Shown piece by piece: positions 16,896 to 25,055 of a stretch of DNA of 64,000 bases (positions within the stretch are counted from its first letter, which is position 1; the number at the start of each line of letters is the position of its first letter). Under the pieces are notes generated by a model that was not told the DNA's origin, did no database searches, and saw only the letters and a list, made by a program, of their open reading frames with translations. Made by a program: the position numbers and the translations under genes. This DNA is from Microbacterium esteraromaticum. GTDB taxonomy: Bacteria > Actinomycetota > Actinomycetes > Actinomycetales > Microbacteriaceae. Where the stretch lies: positions 124,001 through 188,000 of the forward strand of contig NZ_FUKO01000019.1 of assembly GCF_900163815.1 (NCBI RefSeq), in the 5' to 3' direction.

Positions 16896-16901
16896 AGCAT
16901 A
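16896..16901 (-). promoter_or_regulatory. -10 box of a leaderless promoter for ramB
   Basis: TATGCT on the minus strand lies six bases before ATG 16889. The palindrome at 16903-16924 covers the spacer and -35 positions. Confidence 0.5.
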
Positions 16902-16902
16902 G

Positions 16903-16924
16903 CGAAAGAATCATTCTTCTTTCG
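16903..16924. promoter_or_regulatory. palindromic operator between ramB and pckG
   Basis: Perfect arms cgaaagaa (16903-16910) and ttctttcg (16917-16924) have a six-base centre. The site lies directly upstream of the ramB -10 and 75 bases before pckG. It is probably a binding site for RamB itself; this is inferred from position and symmetry. Confidence 0.6.
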
Positions 16925-16998
16925 ACCGTCTCGTCCGGTAAGTGCGGCAAAAGATGGCAGAAGATGGATTTACAGCATCCCTCTTCAAAGGAGCAGCC

Positions 16999-18870
16999 AT
17001 GGCAATCGCTGAGTCGTACGCACCCCGCATCCCCTCCGTCGCCCCCGTACGGAACTATGGAACGGCACCGGCGTATGACACTCCTGCCATGACCGAGCTG
17101 CGCGAGTGGGTCGACGGCATCGCGAAGCTCACTCAGCCCGCCCGCATCCACTGGATCGATGGGTCTCGCGCCGAGAACGATGCACTGCTGCGCGAACTCG
17201 TCGACGAGGGCAAGATCATCAAGCTGAACCCGGAATGGCGACCCGGTTCCTACCTCGCCCGCTCGCACCCCAGCGATGTCGCTCGCACAGAGGGCCGCAC
17301 CTTCATCTCCTCCGAGCGCGAAGAGGATGCCGGCCCCACGAACAACTGGGCCGATCCCGCTGAGATGCGAGAGAAGATGACCGAGATCTTCGAAGGGTCG
17401 ATGCGCGGTCGCACCATGTACGTCATCCCGTTCTCGATGGGACCGGTCGGCGGAGCGCTCTCGCATATCGGCGTGCAGGTCACCGACAGCGCCTATGCCG
17501 TGGCATCCATCAGCATCATGACCCGCGTCGGCGACGCGGTCACTCGCCAGATCGCCGAGGGTGCGCCATGGGTCAAGACCGTGCACTCGGTCGGCGCTCC
17601 GCTGCAGCCCGGGCAGGCGGATGCTCAGTGGCCGTGCAACGACGAGAAGTACATCGTGCACTTCCCGGAGACGCTCGAGGTCTACTCGTACGGATCGGGC
17701 TACGGCGGCAACGCGATCCTCGCCAAGAAGTGCTTCGCGCTGCGGATCGCATCGGTGATCGCCCGCGATGAGGGCTGGCTCGCCGAGCACATGCTGCTCA
17801 TTCGCGTGACCGACCCGAAGGGCAAGTCGCATCACGTCGCGGCGGCATTCCCCTCCGCGTGCGGCAAGACCAACCTCGCCATGCTCCGCCCGACGATCCC
17901 CGGCTGGTCGGTGGAAACGCTCGGCGATGACATCGTCTGGATCCGACCGGGCGAAGACGGTCGGATGTATGCGATGAACCCTGAGGCCGGCTTCTTCGGT
18001 GTGGCTCCCGGAACCGGTGAGTCCACGAACGTGACCGCTGTCGAGACGCTGTGGGGCAACACGATCTTCACGAACGTCGCGCTTCGCCCCGACGGGGATG
18101 TCTGGTGGGAGGGTCTGACCGACACGCCGCCCGCGAACCTGATCGACTGGGAGGGCAACGACTGGACGCCCGATTCCGGCCGCCCGGCCGCCCACCCGAA
18201 CTCGCGCTTCACCGTGTCGGCGGCGCAGTGCCCGCAGATCTCCGAGGACTGGGAAGCGCCCGAAGGTGTGCCGCTCGATGTCATCCTCTTCGGTGGACGT
18301 CGCGCCAGCAACGTGCCGCTCGTCGTCGAAGCGACCGACTGGACGCACGGCGTGTTCCTCGGCTCGACCATCTCGTCCGAGCGCACAGCGGCTGCTGAGG
18401 GCAAGGTCGGCGAACTGCGCCGCGATCCGTTCGCGATGCTGCCGTTCTGCGGATACAACATGGGCGACTACTTCGCGCACTGGCTCAAGGTCGGTCGCTC
18501 GCTGCGCTTCGACCGTGCCCCGCGCATCTTCCAGGTGAACTGGTTCCGCCGCGGTGACGACGGCCGTTTCCTGTGGCCCGGCTTCGGCGACAACTCGCGC
18601 GTGATCGACTGGATCATCCGTCGTGTTTCAGGCGAGGTCGGCGCCGTCGACAGCCCGATCGGACGTCTGCCGATCCGAGAAGACCTCAACCTCGAAGGAC
18701 TCGACATCCCGGAAGCCGACCTCGACGAGCTGTTCGACGTCGACGTCGACGCGTGGAAGGTCGAGGCCGATTCGACCGAGGAGTTCTACTCCATCTTCGG
18801 CGACAAGCTGCCGCCAGCGCTGCGCAGCGAACTGGAGGCGCTGCGCTACCGCCTCTCCGCTGCGCGCTGA
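16999..18870 (+). CDS. pckG: phosphoenolpyruvate carboxykinase (GTP)
   Basis: This 623-residue enzyme is full length for the GTP-dependent class. The active-site loop FPSACGKTN carries the reactive Cys288, followed by the metal/GTP motif LGDDIVWI and the guanine region near the C-terminal half ([14 protein letters not shown]). It interconverts oxaloacetate and PEP, the main gluconeogenic exit from the citric acid cycle. ATG 16999 is used because AAAGGAG precedes it; the frame is open from 16942. It has a long leader beyond the RamB-site palindrome. A hairpin at 18915-18959 likely ends its transcript. Confidence 0.95.
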   Translation: MAIAESYAPRIPSVAPVRNYGTAPAYDTPAMTELREWVDGIAKLTQPARIHWIDGSRAENDALLRELVDEGKIIKLNPEWRPGSYLARSHPSDVARTEGRTFISSEREEDAGPTNNWADPAEMREKMTEIFEGSMRGRTMYVIPFSMGPVGGALSHIGVQVTDSAYAVASISIMTRVGDAVTRQIAEGAPWVKTVHSVGAPLQPGQADAQWPCNDEKYIVHFPETLEVYSYGSGYGGNAILAKKCFALRIASVIARDEGWLAEHMLLIRVTDPKGKSHHVAAAFPSACGKTNLAMLRPTIPGWSVETLGDDIVWIRPGEDGRMYAMNPEAGFFGVAPGTGESTNVTAVETLWGNTIFTNVALRPDGDVWWEGLTDTPPANLIDWEGNDWTPDSGRPAAHPNSRFTVSAAQCPQISEDWEAPEGVPLDVILFGGRRASNVPLVVEATDWTHGVFLGSTISSERTAAAEGKVGELRRDPFAMLPFCGYNMGDYFAHWLKVGRSLRFDRAPRIFQVNWFRRGDDGRFLWPGFGDNSRVIDWIIRRVSGEVGAVDSPIGRLPIREDLNLEGLDIPEADLDELFDVDVDAWKVEADSTEEFYSIFGDKLPPALRSELEALRYRLSAAR

Positions 18871-18914
18871 GACTGGCGCCGCTGACGCTGGCGCGCCGAT
18901 GAGACCCGCGGCGG

Positions 18915-18959
18915 CGGGATGCGAGGGCCAACCCATGGCTGAGTGGTTCTCGCATCCCG
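18915..18959 (+). terminator. hairpin downstream of pckG
   Basis: Perfect 11-base arms cgggatgcgag (18915-18925) and ctcgcatcccg (18949-18959) lie 45 bases after the pckG stop. There is no U-tract, which is common for GC-rich actinobacterial terminators. It could instead be another palindromic element. Confidence 0.5.
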
Positions 18960-19068
18960 GCGCCGCGTTTTCCTTCGAAGCGGATGCTGGTCTTCGTTCT
19001 TCCTTTCGCGATACTGTGGAGGTATTCCACGGGATTCACTGTGGGTAAATGATGGAAGGTGGAGCGAT

Positions 19069-19512
19069 ATGAGCATTGCAGTTCGCAGCGCAACGACAAC
19101 CTGGCAGGGAGATCTGGCATCCGGCACCGGAGTGCTCGGCGAGACCAGCAGCGGGGCACTCGATGACCAGCAGGTCACCTGGGCATCGCGGACCGAGGCT
19201 CCAGGCGGCAAGTCGAGCCCAGAGGAACTGCTCGCGGCCGCTCACTCCTCGTGCTTCTCGATGGCTCTCGCCCTGACCCTCGGCGAGCACAAGGTTTCTC
19301 CGCAGCGACTGACTGTCACCAGTGAGGTCGCCCTCGACCCCGTAGACGGCGTGCCCACGATCACGACATCGAAGATCACCGTGCGCGCACAGGTGCCCGG
19401 CATCGATTCTGCGGCCTTCGATGCGATCATCGACGAGGCATCGAAGCTGTGCCCGGTCTCGCGCCTGTTCGCCGGTGCAACGATCACGGTCGACGCCCAG
19501 CTCGAGGACTGA
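19069..19512 (+). CDS. OsmC-family peroxiredoxin
   Basis: The product is 147 residues with the two active cysteines of the family, Cys62 (AHSSCFSMAL) and Cys128 (SKLCPVSRLF). OsmC/Ohr proteins reduce organic hydroperoxides in the cytoplasm using dithiols. The N-terminus (ATTTWQGDLASGTGVL) matches the OsmC rather than the Ohr branch. ATG 19069 is chosen for the gaaggtggagcgat leader. The stop overlaps the start of the hemerythrin-like gene (TGATG), so the pair is coupled and probably serves oxidative or nitrosative defence. Confidence 0.88.
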   Translation: MSIAVRSATTTWQGDLASGTGVLGETSSGALDDQQVTWASRTEAPGGKSSPEELLAAAHSSCFSMALALTLGEHKVSPQRLTVTSEVALDPVDGVPTITTSKITVRAQVPGIDSAAFDAIIDEASKLCPVSRLFAGATITVDAQLED

Positions 19513-19973
19513 TGACTGATACCGATCAGATCACCGATGCTCTCACCAGAGAGCATCGAGCGATCGATGGGGGCATTGCGGCATTCCTTGCTGACACTGT
19601 CGATGCCACGCCGTTGCGCGAAGCGATCTCCGCGCTGCGGCGGCATATCTATCTCGAGGAGACGTTTCTGTTCCCGCCGCTGAAGGCGACCATGATGATG
19701 CCGATCTTCGTCATGCTCCGCGAGCACGGAGAGCTGTGGCGCGGCATGGATGAGACCGAGGCTCGTCTCGACGAAGCACAACGCGCCGGTGACACCGATA
19801 TTCAACAGCAGTGTCGCGACCTGCTCACGCTGCTGGACGCGCACAACAGCAAGGAAGAGCCGATCATCTACCCCCGTGCGGATGCCGACTTGGCGCCCGA
19901 TGTGCGTGCAGAGCTCGCCGAGTTCATCGCGATCGGGGCATATCCCGATGGATGGGCCAGCGCTACGGCGTGA
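19512..19973 (+). CDS. hemerythrin-like (HHE) domain protein
   Basis: This is a 153-residue four-helix protein. The metal-ligand pattern of hemerythrins is visible: LTREHRAID, LRRHIYLEETFLFPPL, MLREHGELW and LDAHNSKEEPIIYPRAD supply the His and Glu ligands of a di-iron site. Such proteins bind O2 or NO or help repair iron centres. The start codon overlaps the OsmC stop, which supports a shared stress role. The exact function is not known. Confidence 0.82.
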   Translation: MTDTDQITDALTREHRAIDGGIAAFLADTVDATPLREAISALRRHIYLEETFLFPPLKATMMMPIFVMLREHGELWRGMDETEARLDEAQRAGDTDIQQQCRDLLTLLDAHNSKEEPIIYPRADADLAPDVRAELAEFIAIGAYPDGWASATA

Positions 19974-19997
19974 CAGTGGTCGCTCGAGCTGCCCGCG

Positions 19998-21881
19998 TCA
20001 GTTGGTGAGCAGCTGGTGCCTGGCGAGATCACGGTAGAGCGGCGTCGATTCTACGAGCTCGGTGTGCGTGCCGTGGCCGACGACGACGCCGTTCTCGAGC
20101 ACGACGATCACGTCGCTGTCCACGACGGTCGATAGCCGGTGGGCGATCACGAGCAGAGTGCGATCGGATGCTGCCGCGTCGATCGCCGCACGCATGCGCT
20201 GCTCGTTGACGCCATCGAGTGACGACGTCGATTCGTCGAGCAGCAGGATCGGCGCCTCGGTCAGCAGCGCGCGCGCGATGGCCAGGCGCTGGCGCTCGCC
20301 ACCGGAGAGCATCACACCATCTTCACCGACGGGTGCCTCCAGACCGAGCGGGCTGCGCGCGAGAACATCGCCGAGGTTGACCGAGCGCAGCACGCGCTCG
20401 CAGTCCTCGTCCGACGCCGCAGGGGCAGCGAGCCGCAGGTTCTCCGCGAGCGATCCGGCGAGAGTGGGCGCATCCTGCTCGACATAGCCGAACTGCGCGC
20501 GCAGCTGTTCGCGCGGAAAAGTGCGCACATCGTGGCCGGCGACGCGGATCGATCCGCCGGTCGGGTCGTAGAACCGCTCGATGAGCGCGAGGATCGTGCT
20601 TTTACCCGCGCCACTGGGGCCGACCAGCGCGACACGGGCGCCCCGAGGGACGCTGAACGAGATGCCTTTCAGCACATCGCGGTCGACCTCGACCGGAGCG
20701 ACATCGCTCTGATGCTCGAGGCGCGCATCGACGAGCAGGCTCTGCGCCTCTTTGGCAGCGGCCTCGCGCGCGGCGATGACGTTGTCGGGGTAGCGGAATC
20801 GCACATCACGGAATTCGATCGCGGGAGCCCCGACGACCGCGGCGGCGGTGACGTCAGGATCCGCTTCGTCGTTCTCGGTCTCGGTCGGGAGGTCGAGCAC
20901 TTCCTGGATGCGCCCGAGCGCGCCGAGCGCCTGGTTGACGGAGGTGATCGCGCCGAACGCCTGCCCGAGCGGCATCACCAGCATGAACAGGAACATGATG
21001 AATGTCACCAGTGCCGCGATGGTGAGAGCACCGGATGCCACCCGGAACCCGCCCACACCGAGCACGACGAGCAGCGATACCTGCAGCGCGATGCCCGCGA
21101 CGGGCACGACCATCGACGAGATCTTCGCGATGCGCACCCCGAGCCCATAAGCCTCGGAGGCGAGTCCGGCGACCGCTTCGGTCTCGCGCTCGGTGGCGCC
21201 CGAGGCGCGCACGGTGCGGATCGAGGAGATACCACGCTCGACACCGGATGCCAGCTCTCCCACCTTCTGCTGCTGCGCGGCGGATGCCGTGCGAATATGC
21301 CGACTGAGCAGTACGACCACCACTGCCGAGGCGGTGATCACGATGACGATCAGCACCAGCAGCAGCGGGTCGATGATCAGCATGGCGATCAGCGCGCCGA
21401 GGAACAGGATCGCGCTGCCGACGGCATCCGCAAGGCCCTGGGTGAGCACCGCGTAGAGCAGTGTCGTGTCGGTGCCGACGCGCGAGACGAGGTCGCCGGT
21501 GCGGCGGGCGTCGAACTCGCTGATGGGAAGGTGCAGGATGCGGGCGATCAGGCGTCGTCGGCTGGAGTACACCACCGCGGTGCCGGTGCGCTGCAGCAGG
21601 TAGTGCTGGTAGCCCGAGATCACCGAGGCGATGATGACGAAGCCGACCAGCAGCCACACCAGCATCCCGAGGGCCTCGTTCTTCTGCACCCGGTCGATCA
21701 CCTGCCCGACCAGCAGCGGCTGCACGAGCGATGCCGCCGCGCCGACGATGCTGAGCGCCGCGGCGAGGGCGAGTACCGGCTTGTGCTCGAAGAGGAAGGG
21801 GAGGAGCTGACGGAACGTGGCGCGCGGGCCGTCCTGCTGCGCACCGCGTCCGCGCCGACGTGCTGTCGCCGTGCGAGACAT
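19998..21881 (-). CDS. ABC exporter, fused permease and ATPase (multidrug/lipid type)
   Basis: This 627-residue half-transporter has six membrane helices in residues 30-320 and a C-terminal ATPase with Walker A GPSGAGKST, signature LSGGERQRLAIARALL and Walker B ILLLDESTSSLD. It should act as a homodimer exporting lipids, drugs or peptides. An unusual insert of about 40 residues (near 364-403, Ala/Glu-rich) separates the RFRYP A-loop from VLKGISF. No partner half-transporter lies next to it. The start ATG 21881 has a GAGG nearby. Confidence 0.88.
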   Translation of the reverse strand: MSRTATARRRGRGAQQDGPRATFRQLLPFLFEHKPVLALAAALSIVGAAASLVQPLLVGQVIDRVQKNEALGMLVWLLVGFVIIASVISGYQHYLLQRTGTAVVYSSRRRLIARILHLPISEFDARRTGDLVSRVGTDTTLLYAVLTQGLADAVGSAILFLGALIAMLIIDPLLLVLIVIVITASAVVVVLLSRHIRTASAAQQQKVGELASGVERGISSIRTVRASGATERETEAVAGLASEAYGLGVRIAKISSMVVPVAGIALQVSLLVVLGVGGFRVASGALTIAALVTFIMFLFMLVMPLGQAFGAITSVNQALGALGRIQEVLDLPTETENDEADPDVTAAAVVGAPAIEFRDVRFRYPDNVIAAREAAAKEAQSLLVDARLEHQSDVAPVEVDRDVLKGISFSVPRGARVALVGPSGAGKSTILALIERFYDPTGGSIRVAGHDVRTFPREQLRAQFGYVEQDAPTLAGSLAENLRLAAPAASDEDCERVLRSVNLGDVLARSPLGLEAPVGEDGVMLSGGERQRLAIARALLTEAPILLLDESTSSLDGVNEQRMRAAIDAAASDRTLLVIAHRLSTVVDSDVIVVLENGVVVGHGTHTELVESTPLYRDLARHQLLTN

Positions 21882-21964
21882 GGAAGACCTCGTTCTGGGT
21901 GGGGAACCTCTCTATTCTTGATCCTTCGTCTATGTGCGGCCTGTCCGATGTCGTTCCGCCGCGC

Positions 21965-22024
21965 GACGTTGGATCACGAACGCAGCTTCCGCGGGCAATT
22001 TCGTGGCGTAAGTGATCCAACGTC
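21965..22024. repeat. 60-bp palindromic element, family 2 copy A
   Basis: Perfect 13-base arms gacgttggatcac (21965-21977) and gtgatccaacgtc (22012-22024). The 56 bases 21967-22022 align without gaps to 46095-46150, with the arms conserved and the interior divergent. It lies between divergent genes, so it cannot be a terminator. Confidence 0.88.
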
Positions 22025-22033
22025 ACCAGGTCA

Positions 22034-22039
22034 TAAGTT
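22034..22039 (+). promoter_or_regulatory. -10 box of a leaderless promoter for the LD-carboxypeptidase gene
   Basis: TAAGTT is followed by six bases and ATG 22046. It starts ten bases after the family 2 palindrome. Confidence 0.5.
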
Positions 22040-22045
22040 GGAAGG

Positions 22046-23077
22046 ATGCTGAATCCGCCCAAGCTCCGCGCCGGAGACCGTGTCGCGGTGCTCTCACCCG
22101 CCTTCGCCGCTCCCGCTGTGTCGGAGGTGCTGCATGAACAGGCCATGCGCAGACTCACCGATCTGACCGGCCTCATCCCGATCGAGTATCCGACCACGCG
22201 GCTACTGGATGCGAGCGCCGAAGCCCGGGCCGCTGATGTCAACGCGGCGTTCGCCGATCCGAGCATCCGGGCGATTCTTGCGACGATCGGCGGCGATGAC
22301 CAGATCACCGTCGTGCCTCATCTCGACGCGGCGCTCGCGCTCGCCGACCCGAAGCCCTTCGTCGGCTACAGCGACAACACCAACATCCTCAACTGGCTGT
22401 GGCAGCTCGGCGTTGCTGGCTTCTACGGCGGCTCCACGCAGGTGCACCTCGGTGCGGGCCCAGCCGTCGATGACGAGCACCTGCTGTCGCTGCGGGCGGC
22501 GCTGCTCGAAGGCGGCACGCGAGAGATCACCGAGCCCGGCGAGTCGGAGGACTTCGGACAGCGCTGGGAGAGTCCGGACGCACTCACGCGGTTCGGCGAC
22601 AGAACACCCACCGAACCATGGGCATGGGCCGGCCCGGCAGACGCGGTCACCGGGCGCACGTGGGGCGGCTGCTTCGAGGTGCTCAATCAGCTCGCCCTCG
22701 CCGATCGGATGCCGTCGAACGACGACCTCGCCGGTGGCATCCTGCTGCTGGAGGCGAGCGAGCGGCTGACATCCGCCGAAGTCGTCGCCGAGCAGCTGCG
22801 TGCCTATGGCGAGCGCGGGCTGCTGGCATCCGTCGCCGGGGTACTCGTCGCGCGCCCACCGGTGAGCTCCTTCGACGTGTCGCCGACCGCCGCCGAGCGG
22901 GTCGAGCTGCGGGCTGCCCAACGCGACGCCGTGATCGAGCAGGTCGGCGCTTACAACCCGGATGCCGTCATCTGCGTCGGCCCGCCCTTCGGGCACACCA
23001 GACCGCAGTGGATCGTGCCCTACGGCCGCGAGATGACCCTTGACGGCGCTGCCCAGCGGGTCACGGCGAGGTACTGA
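22046..23077 (+). CDS. LD-carboxypeptidase (peptidase family S66, MccF/LdcA-like)
   Basis: This 343-residue cytoplasmic serine peptidase shows the S66 triad context: nucleophile Ser109 in VGYSDNTNILNWL, Glu in GILLLEASERL and His in FGHTRPQWIVPYG. Family members cleave the L,D bond of tetrapeptides in murein recycling (LdcA) or inactivate microcin C-like nucleotides (MccF). The length and the ILLLEASERL form are closer to the MccF-like branch, so either role is possible. It converges on the lldD-like gene with a six-base gap. Confidence 0.85.
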   Translation: MLNPPKLRAGDRVAVLSPAFAAPAVSEVLHEQAMRRLTDLTGLIPIEYPTTRLLDASAEARAADVNAAFADPSIRAILATIGGDDQITVVPHLDAALALADPKPFVGYSDNTNILNWLWQLGVAGFYGGSTQVHLGAGPAVDDEHLLSLRAALLEGGTREITEPGESEDFGQRWESPDALTRFGDRTPTEPWAWAGPADAVTGRTWGGCFEVLNQLALADRMPSNDDLAGGILLLEASERLTSAEVVAEQLRAYGERGLLASVAGVLVARPPVSSFDVSPTAAERVELRAAQRDAVIEQVGAYNPDAVICVGPPFGHTRPQWIVPYGREMTLDGAAQRVTARY

Positions 23078-23083
23078 CGCCGT

Positions 23084-24313
23084 TCAGCCCAACGAGACTC
23101 GGCCGCGCAGCTCCCGCACGGTCGAGACGCCGGACAGCTGCATGGTGCGCACCGCCTCATCGCGCATGATCTGCAGCATCCGATCGACGCCGCGCTCGCC
23201 GCCGGCCATGAGGCCGTACAGATATGCGCGACCCACCATGCAGGCGTCCGCGCCGAGTCCGACCGCGGCGAGCACATCGGCTCCGGAGAGGACGCCGGTG
23301 TCGAGGTAGATCTCCGCGCGATCTCCAACGGCCGATGCCACCTCCGGAAGGAGTCGCAGGGGAGTGGGAGCCCGGTCGAGCTGACGGCCTCCGTGGTTTG
23401 AGACCACGAGTGCGTCTGCACCGGCATCCACCACGCGTTGCGCATCCGTCACCGACTGGATGCCCTTGACGACGAGTTTTCCGGACCACTGCTCGCGCAG
23501 CCAGGCGAGATCGTCGATCTTCAACGACGGATCGAACATCTTCGCCACCAGCTCGGCGACCGTGCCGTCGAAGGAGCGCAGGCTGGCGAATTCGATCGGA
23601 TCGGTGGTGAGCACGTTGAAGCACCACGACGGATGCCAGGCCATGTCCCACATGGTTCTGAGGTTCAGCGTCGGCGGGATCGTCAGGCCATTGCGCGCAT
23701 CGCGCAGCCTGTTGCCGGCCACCGGAGTGTCGACGGTGAGCATGAGAGTGTCGTAGCCCGCGTGACGCACCTGGTCGATCAGCCGCTGGGTGCCCTCGCG
23801 GTCCTTCCAGAGGTACAGCTGAAACCAGTTTGTGCCGCCGGGAACAGCTGCTTTCAGCTCGCCTGGAGACGTTGTTCCCATTGTCGACAGCGTGTAGGGC
23901 ACGCCCGCGCGCTCGGCCGCGCGCGCGACGGCGATCTCGCCCTCGTGCTGCATCATCCGCGTGAACCCCGTCGGGGCCATGATCAGGGGCAAGGATGCCG
24001 GCGAGCCGAGGATCATCGTCGAAGTGTCGACATCCGCCACATCGTGCAGCACCCGCGGCTCGAATTCGACCTGGGCGAATGCGCGACGTGCACGAGCGAT
24101 GCTGAGTTCTTCTTCAGCGGCGCCGTGCACGTAGTCGAACACCGACCGCGGCGTCGTCCGGCGAGCGATTCGGGCGAGGTCCTTCACCGACAGCGCCTGG
24201 GTCAGCCGACGATCCACGCCATTCCAGATGGGGCGGCGGAAGCCGAGCAGTGGAGCCACCGCGCCCCAGGTGGGGACACGCCGGGCGATGCGCGGTCGCG
24301 ACGGCTCGTTCAC
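23084..24313 (-). CDS. lldD: L-lactate dehydrogenase / alpha-hydroxy acid oxidase (FMN)
   Basis: The product is 409 residues, a TIM-barrel FMN enzyme with the signature SNHGGRQLDRAPTPL carrying the catalytic His and Arg, plus IMAPTGFTRMMQHEGE and YLDTGVLSGADVLAA. It oxidises L-lactate or a related 2-hydroxy acid and passes electrons to quinone or oxygen. GTG 24313 is chosen; the frame is open to 24463 but the extra residues are unlike the family. It follows livF by 16 bases and is probably read through from the liv operon. Confidence 0.88.
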   Translation of the reverse strand: MNEPSRPRIARRVPTWGAVAPLLGFRRPIWNGVDRRLTQALSVKDLARIARRTTPRSVFDYVHGAAEEELSIARARRAFAQVEFEPRVLHDVADVDTSTMILGSPASLPLIMAPTGFTRMMQHEGEIAVARAAERAGVPYTLSTMGTTSPGELKAAVPGGTNWFQLYLWKDREGTQRLIDQVRHAGYDTLMLTVDTPVAGNRLRDARNGLTIPPTLNLRTMWDMAWHPSWCFNVLTTDPIEFASLRSFDGTVAELVAKMFDPSLKIDDLAWLREQWSGKLVVKGIQSVTDAQRVVDAGADALVVSNHGGRQLDRAPTPLRLLPEVASAVGDRAEIYLDTGVLSGADVLAAVGLGADACMVGRAYLYGLMAGGERGVDRMLQIMRDEAVRTMQLSGVSTVRELRGRVSLG

Positions 24314-24329
24314 CACTGGGCCCAGCCGT

Positions 24330-25055
24330 TCACTCCTTCGCCCGCCCCGTGCCCAGGTACGCCTGGATGATGTCGTCGTCGGCCAGCAGCGTCTCGGATG
24401 CTCCCGAGCGCACGATCTCGCCGTTCTGCAGGATGTGACCCTCGTCGGCGGCCTGCAGTGCACGGCGGGCGTTCTGCTCCACCAGCAGTACGGTCGTGCC
24501 GCCGGAGAGAACCTCTTCGATCACCTTGAACACTTCATTGACGATCTTCGGCGCGAGCCCCATCGACGGCTCGTCCATCAGGATCAGCTTCGGACGAGCC
24601 AGCATCGCGCGGGCGATCGCCAGCATCTGCTGCTCTCCGCCCGAGAGCGAACCTGCCGCGAGCTTGCGACGCTCGCCGAGCACGGGAAAACGCTCATACA
24701 TCTCGTCGATGCCGGCGCTCGCGCCCGCCCCGTAGAAGCGAGCCCCCATCTGAAGGTTCTCCGCGATCGTCATCGAGGCCAGGATCTGCCTGCCCTCCGG
24801 CACCTGCACCAGACCACGGGGAACGAGCTTGTGCGACTTCAGTTTGGTGATGTCGGTGCCCTCGAAAATGACCTTGCCGCTCGAGGGGCGCACGAGTCCG
24901 GAAAGCGCATTGATGATCGACGACTTGCCGGCGCCGTTGGCGCCCACGAGGGTCACCAGCGAACCTGCGGCGACGTCGAAGGAGACGCCGCGCACTGCCT
25001 CGACCCGGCCGTACGAGACGGTCAGGTCCTGCACACTCAGCAGCGGCTCAGTCAT
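24330..25055 (-). CDS. livF: branched-chain amino-acid-type ABC transporter ATPase LivF
   Basis: This 241-residue ATPase has Walker A GANGAGKSS, the signature LSGGEQQMLAIARAML and Walker B LILMDEPSMGLA. It energises uptake together with the LivG half of the fused LivMG protein. ATG 25055 follows ggaggagcacc and lies upstream of the LivMG stop, an eight-base overlap. The in-frame extension to 25127 runs through the end of livMG and is rejected. Confidence 0.92.
   Translation of the reverse strand: MTEPLLSVQDLTVSYGRVEAVRGVSFDVAAGSLVTLVGANGAGKSSIINALSGLVRPSSGKVIFEGTDITKLKSHKLVPRGLVQVPEGRQILASMTIAENLQMGARFYGAGASAGIDEMYERFPVLGERRKLAAGSLSGGEQQMLAIARAMLARPKLILMDEPSMGLAPKIVNEVFKVIEEVLSGGTTVLLVEQNARRALQAADEGHILQNGEIVRSGASETLLADDDIIQAYLGTGRAKE

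Noticed and set aside
16870..18480. 536-residue minus frame opposite pckG
   Set aside because: It covers the pckG coding strand and has no recognisable motif; the plus-strand PEPCK is certain.
20532..22052. 506-residue plus frame opposite the ABC exporter
   Set aside because: Antisense to the ABC transporter, with a hydrophilic low-complexity product.
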